This document shows, one piece after another, positions 4,200 through 5,286 of a stretch of DNA of 5,286 bases. The stretch covers positions 1-5,286 of the forward strand of contig PWWM01000238.1 of NCBI GenBank assembly GCA_003561495.1, in the 5' to 3' direction. The notes below the pieces were generated by a model. It worked only from the letters and a program-made list of their open reading frames with translations. It was not told the origin of the DNA and did not search any database. Both the position numbers and the translations under genes were made by a program. Source of the stretch: Gammaproteobacteria bacterium. GTDB lineage: Bacteria > Pseudomonadota > Gammaproteobacteria > Xanthomonadales > Wenzhouxiangellaceae. How positions within the stretch are numbered: the stretch's first letter is position 1; each line of letters opens with the position of its first letter.

Positions 4200-5286
4200 A
4201 TGTTCAGCAAGGACCTTGAACTTTCGATATCGCAGGCCTACCACACGGCCCGCAGCAAGCGTCACGAATTTCTGACCGTGGAGCACTTGCTGCTTGCACT
4301 GCTGGACAACCAGTCGGCGCGCGGAGTGCTCGAGGCCTGTGGGGTCGACATCAAGGTGCTGGGACATGAACTGGCGCAGATTCTCGATGAGTCCATCCCG
4401 GTGCTCTCGGCCGGAGATCAGCGTGACACCCAGCCGACCGTGGGTTTTCAGCGGGTTCTGCAACGCGCCCTCTACCATGTCCAGTCGGCCGAGCGAAAGG
4501 AAGTGCTGGGCGCCAATGTGCTGGTCGCGATTTTTGGCGAAAAGGACTCGCATGCGGTCTACCTGCTCGGCAAGCAGGATCTGTCACGCCTGGATGTGGT
4601 CAATTTCCTTTCCCACGGCATCACCCGCAAGGGCGCTGAAACCACACAGGATGAAACCTCGGAAAAAGTCGAAGGGGGCGGCGAGGCCAGCGAGGACAAG
4701 TCGGCGCTGTCGGCTTACGCCACCAACCTGAACGAGCGCGCCCGGGCCGACAAGATTGATCCGCTCATCGGTCGTGCCCTTGAAGTCGAGCGCACCATTC
4801 AGATTCTGTGTCGTCGACGCAAGAACAATCCCCTGTATGTCGGCGAGTCCGGCGTCGGAAAGACCGCGCTGGCCGAGGGCCTGGCCCGACGGATCGTCGA
4901 GGGCGATGTGCCGGAGGTTCTGCTCGATGCTGAAATCTGGGCGCTGGATCTAGGCGCCTTGCTGGCCGGGACCAAGTATCGCGGTGACTTCGAAAAACGC
5001 CTCAAGGCGGTGCTGGCCGAATTGCGCGAGCGCGACAAGTCCGTGCTGTTCATTGACGAGATTCACACCATCATCGGCGCGGGCGCCGCATCCGGTGGGG
5101 TCATGGATGCATCCAACCTGATCAAGCCGGTACTGGCCAACGGTGAGCTGCGTTGTATTGGTTCGACCACGTTCGAGGAGTATCGCGGCGTGTTCGAAAA
5201 GGACCGGGCTCTGGCCCGCCGTTTCCAAAAGATCGATATCGTCGAGCCGACGGTGGCCGAAACCATCGAGATTCTCAATGGCCTCA
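4200..5286 (+). CDS. clpA: ClpA, ATPase unfoldase of the ClpAP protease (N-terminal part, cut by window edge)
   Basis: This AAA+ unfoldase threads substrates into the ClpP peptidase. The first 362 codons of an expected 750 or so are present and remain open to the window end. The Clp N domain (residues 1 to about 142, opening MFSKDLELSISQAYHTAR) is the docking site for ClpS. It is followed by an acidic, flexible linker (about 143-168). The first AAA+ module starts near residue 169 and shows Walker A GESGVGKT (215-222), the pore-loop region GTKYRGDFE (257-265), Walker B VLFIDE (282-287), sensor-1 GSTT (321-324) and the arginine-finger segment RALARRFQK (336-344). All are intact. GAGAASGG and LLAGTKYRGDFEKR match E. 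coli ClpA closely and separate it from ClpB and ClpC. The second AAA+ module and the ClpP-binding loop lie beyond the window. Confidence 0.97.
   Translation, partial: MFSKDLELSISQAYHTARSKRHEFLTVEHLLLALLDNQSARGVLEACGVDIKVLGHELAQILDESIPVLSAGDQRDTQPTVGFQRVLQRALYHVQSAERKEVLGANVLVAIFGEKDSHAVYLLGKQDLSRLDVVNFLSHGITRKGAETTQDETSEKVEGGGEASEDKSALSAYATNLNERARADKIDPLIGRALEVERTIQILCRRRKNNPLYVGESGVGKTALAEGLARRIVEGDVPEVLLDAEIWALDLGALLAGTKYRGDFEKRLKAVLAELRERDKSVLFIDEIHTIIGAGAASGGVMDASNLIKPVLANGELRCIGSTTFEEYRGVFEKDRALARRFQKIDIVEPTVAETIEILNGL

Noticed and set aside
4294..4731. Plus-strand open frame of 145 codons inside clpA
   Set aside because: It is in another frame within the confidently assigned ClpA coding sequence and has a shadow-like composition rich in Arg, Ser and Pro.

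Overview
The window looks like chromosomal DNA of a gammaproteobacterium with moderately high GC (about 60% by eye). The best guess is a member of the Lysobacterales/Xanthomonadales or Chromatiales. This rests on ClpS and ClpA sequences close to the gammaproteobacterial type, and on a glyoxylate-shunt pair sitting beside a divergent LysR-type regulator rather than in an E. coli-like aceBAK operon. The assignment is by family resemblance remembered, not by a search.

Layout. Bases 1-244 (minus strand) hold the N-terminal DNA-binding part of a LysR-family regulator, cut by the window edge. Bases 245-423 are the divergent control region. It holds two opposed arrays of a 7-base repeat (GACGGWA x5, then GTCTCCC x4), a perfect 9-3-9 palindrome with the T-N11-A form used by LysR regulators, and a second small AT-rich palindrome. 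Bases 424-2052 encode malate synthase A (aceB) and 2101-3393 encode isocitrate lyase (aceA), in the same direction and 48 bases apart. Bases 3394-3750 hold no gene. Most of this stretch (3394-3676) is one elaborate nested palindrome, with 32-base outer arms enclosing two long internal hairpins. Bases 3751-4083 encode the N-degron adaptor ClpS, and from 4200 to the window end runs the first 362 codons of the ATPase unfoldase ClpA.

How the genes work together. AceA splits isocitrate into succinate and glyoxylate, and AceB condenses glyoxylate with acetyl-CoA to malate. Together they form the glyoxylate bypass needed for growth on acetate or fatty acids. The divergent LysR protein is the obvious candidate regulator of this pair, although no binding data exist here. 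ClpS delivers N-degron proteins to ClpA, which unfolds them for the ClpP protease. This is a separate functional unit that happens to lie downstream, and the palindromic element forms the boundary between the two.

The protein-coding content is ordinary housekeeping. The parts that merit a second look are non-coding: the 283-base nested palindrome directly after the aceA stop codon, and the heptamer arrays that abut, and may be translated into, the start of the LysR gene.
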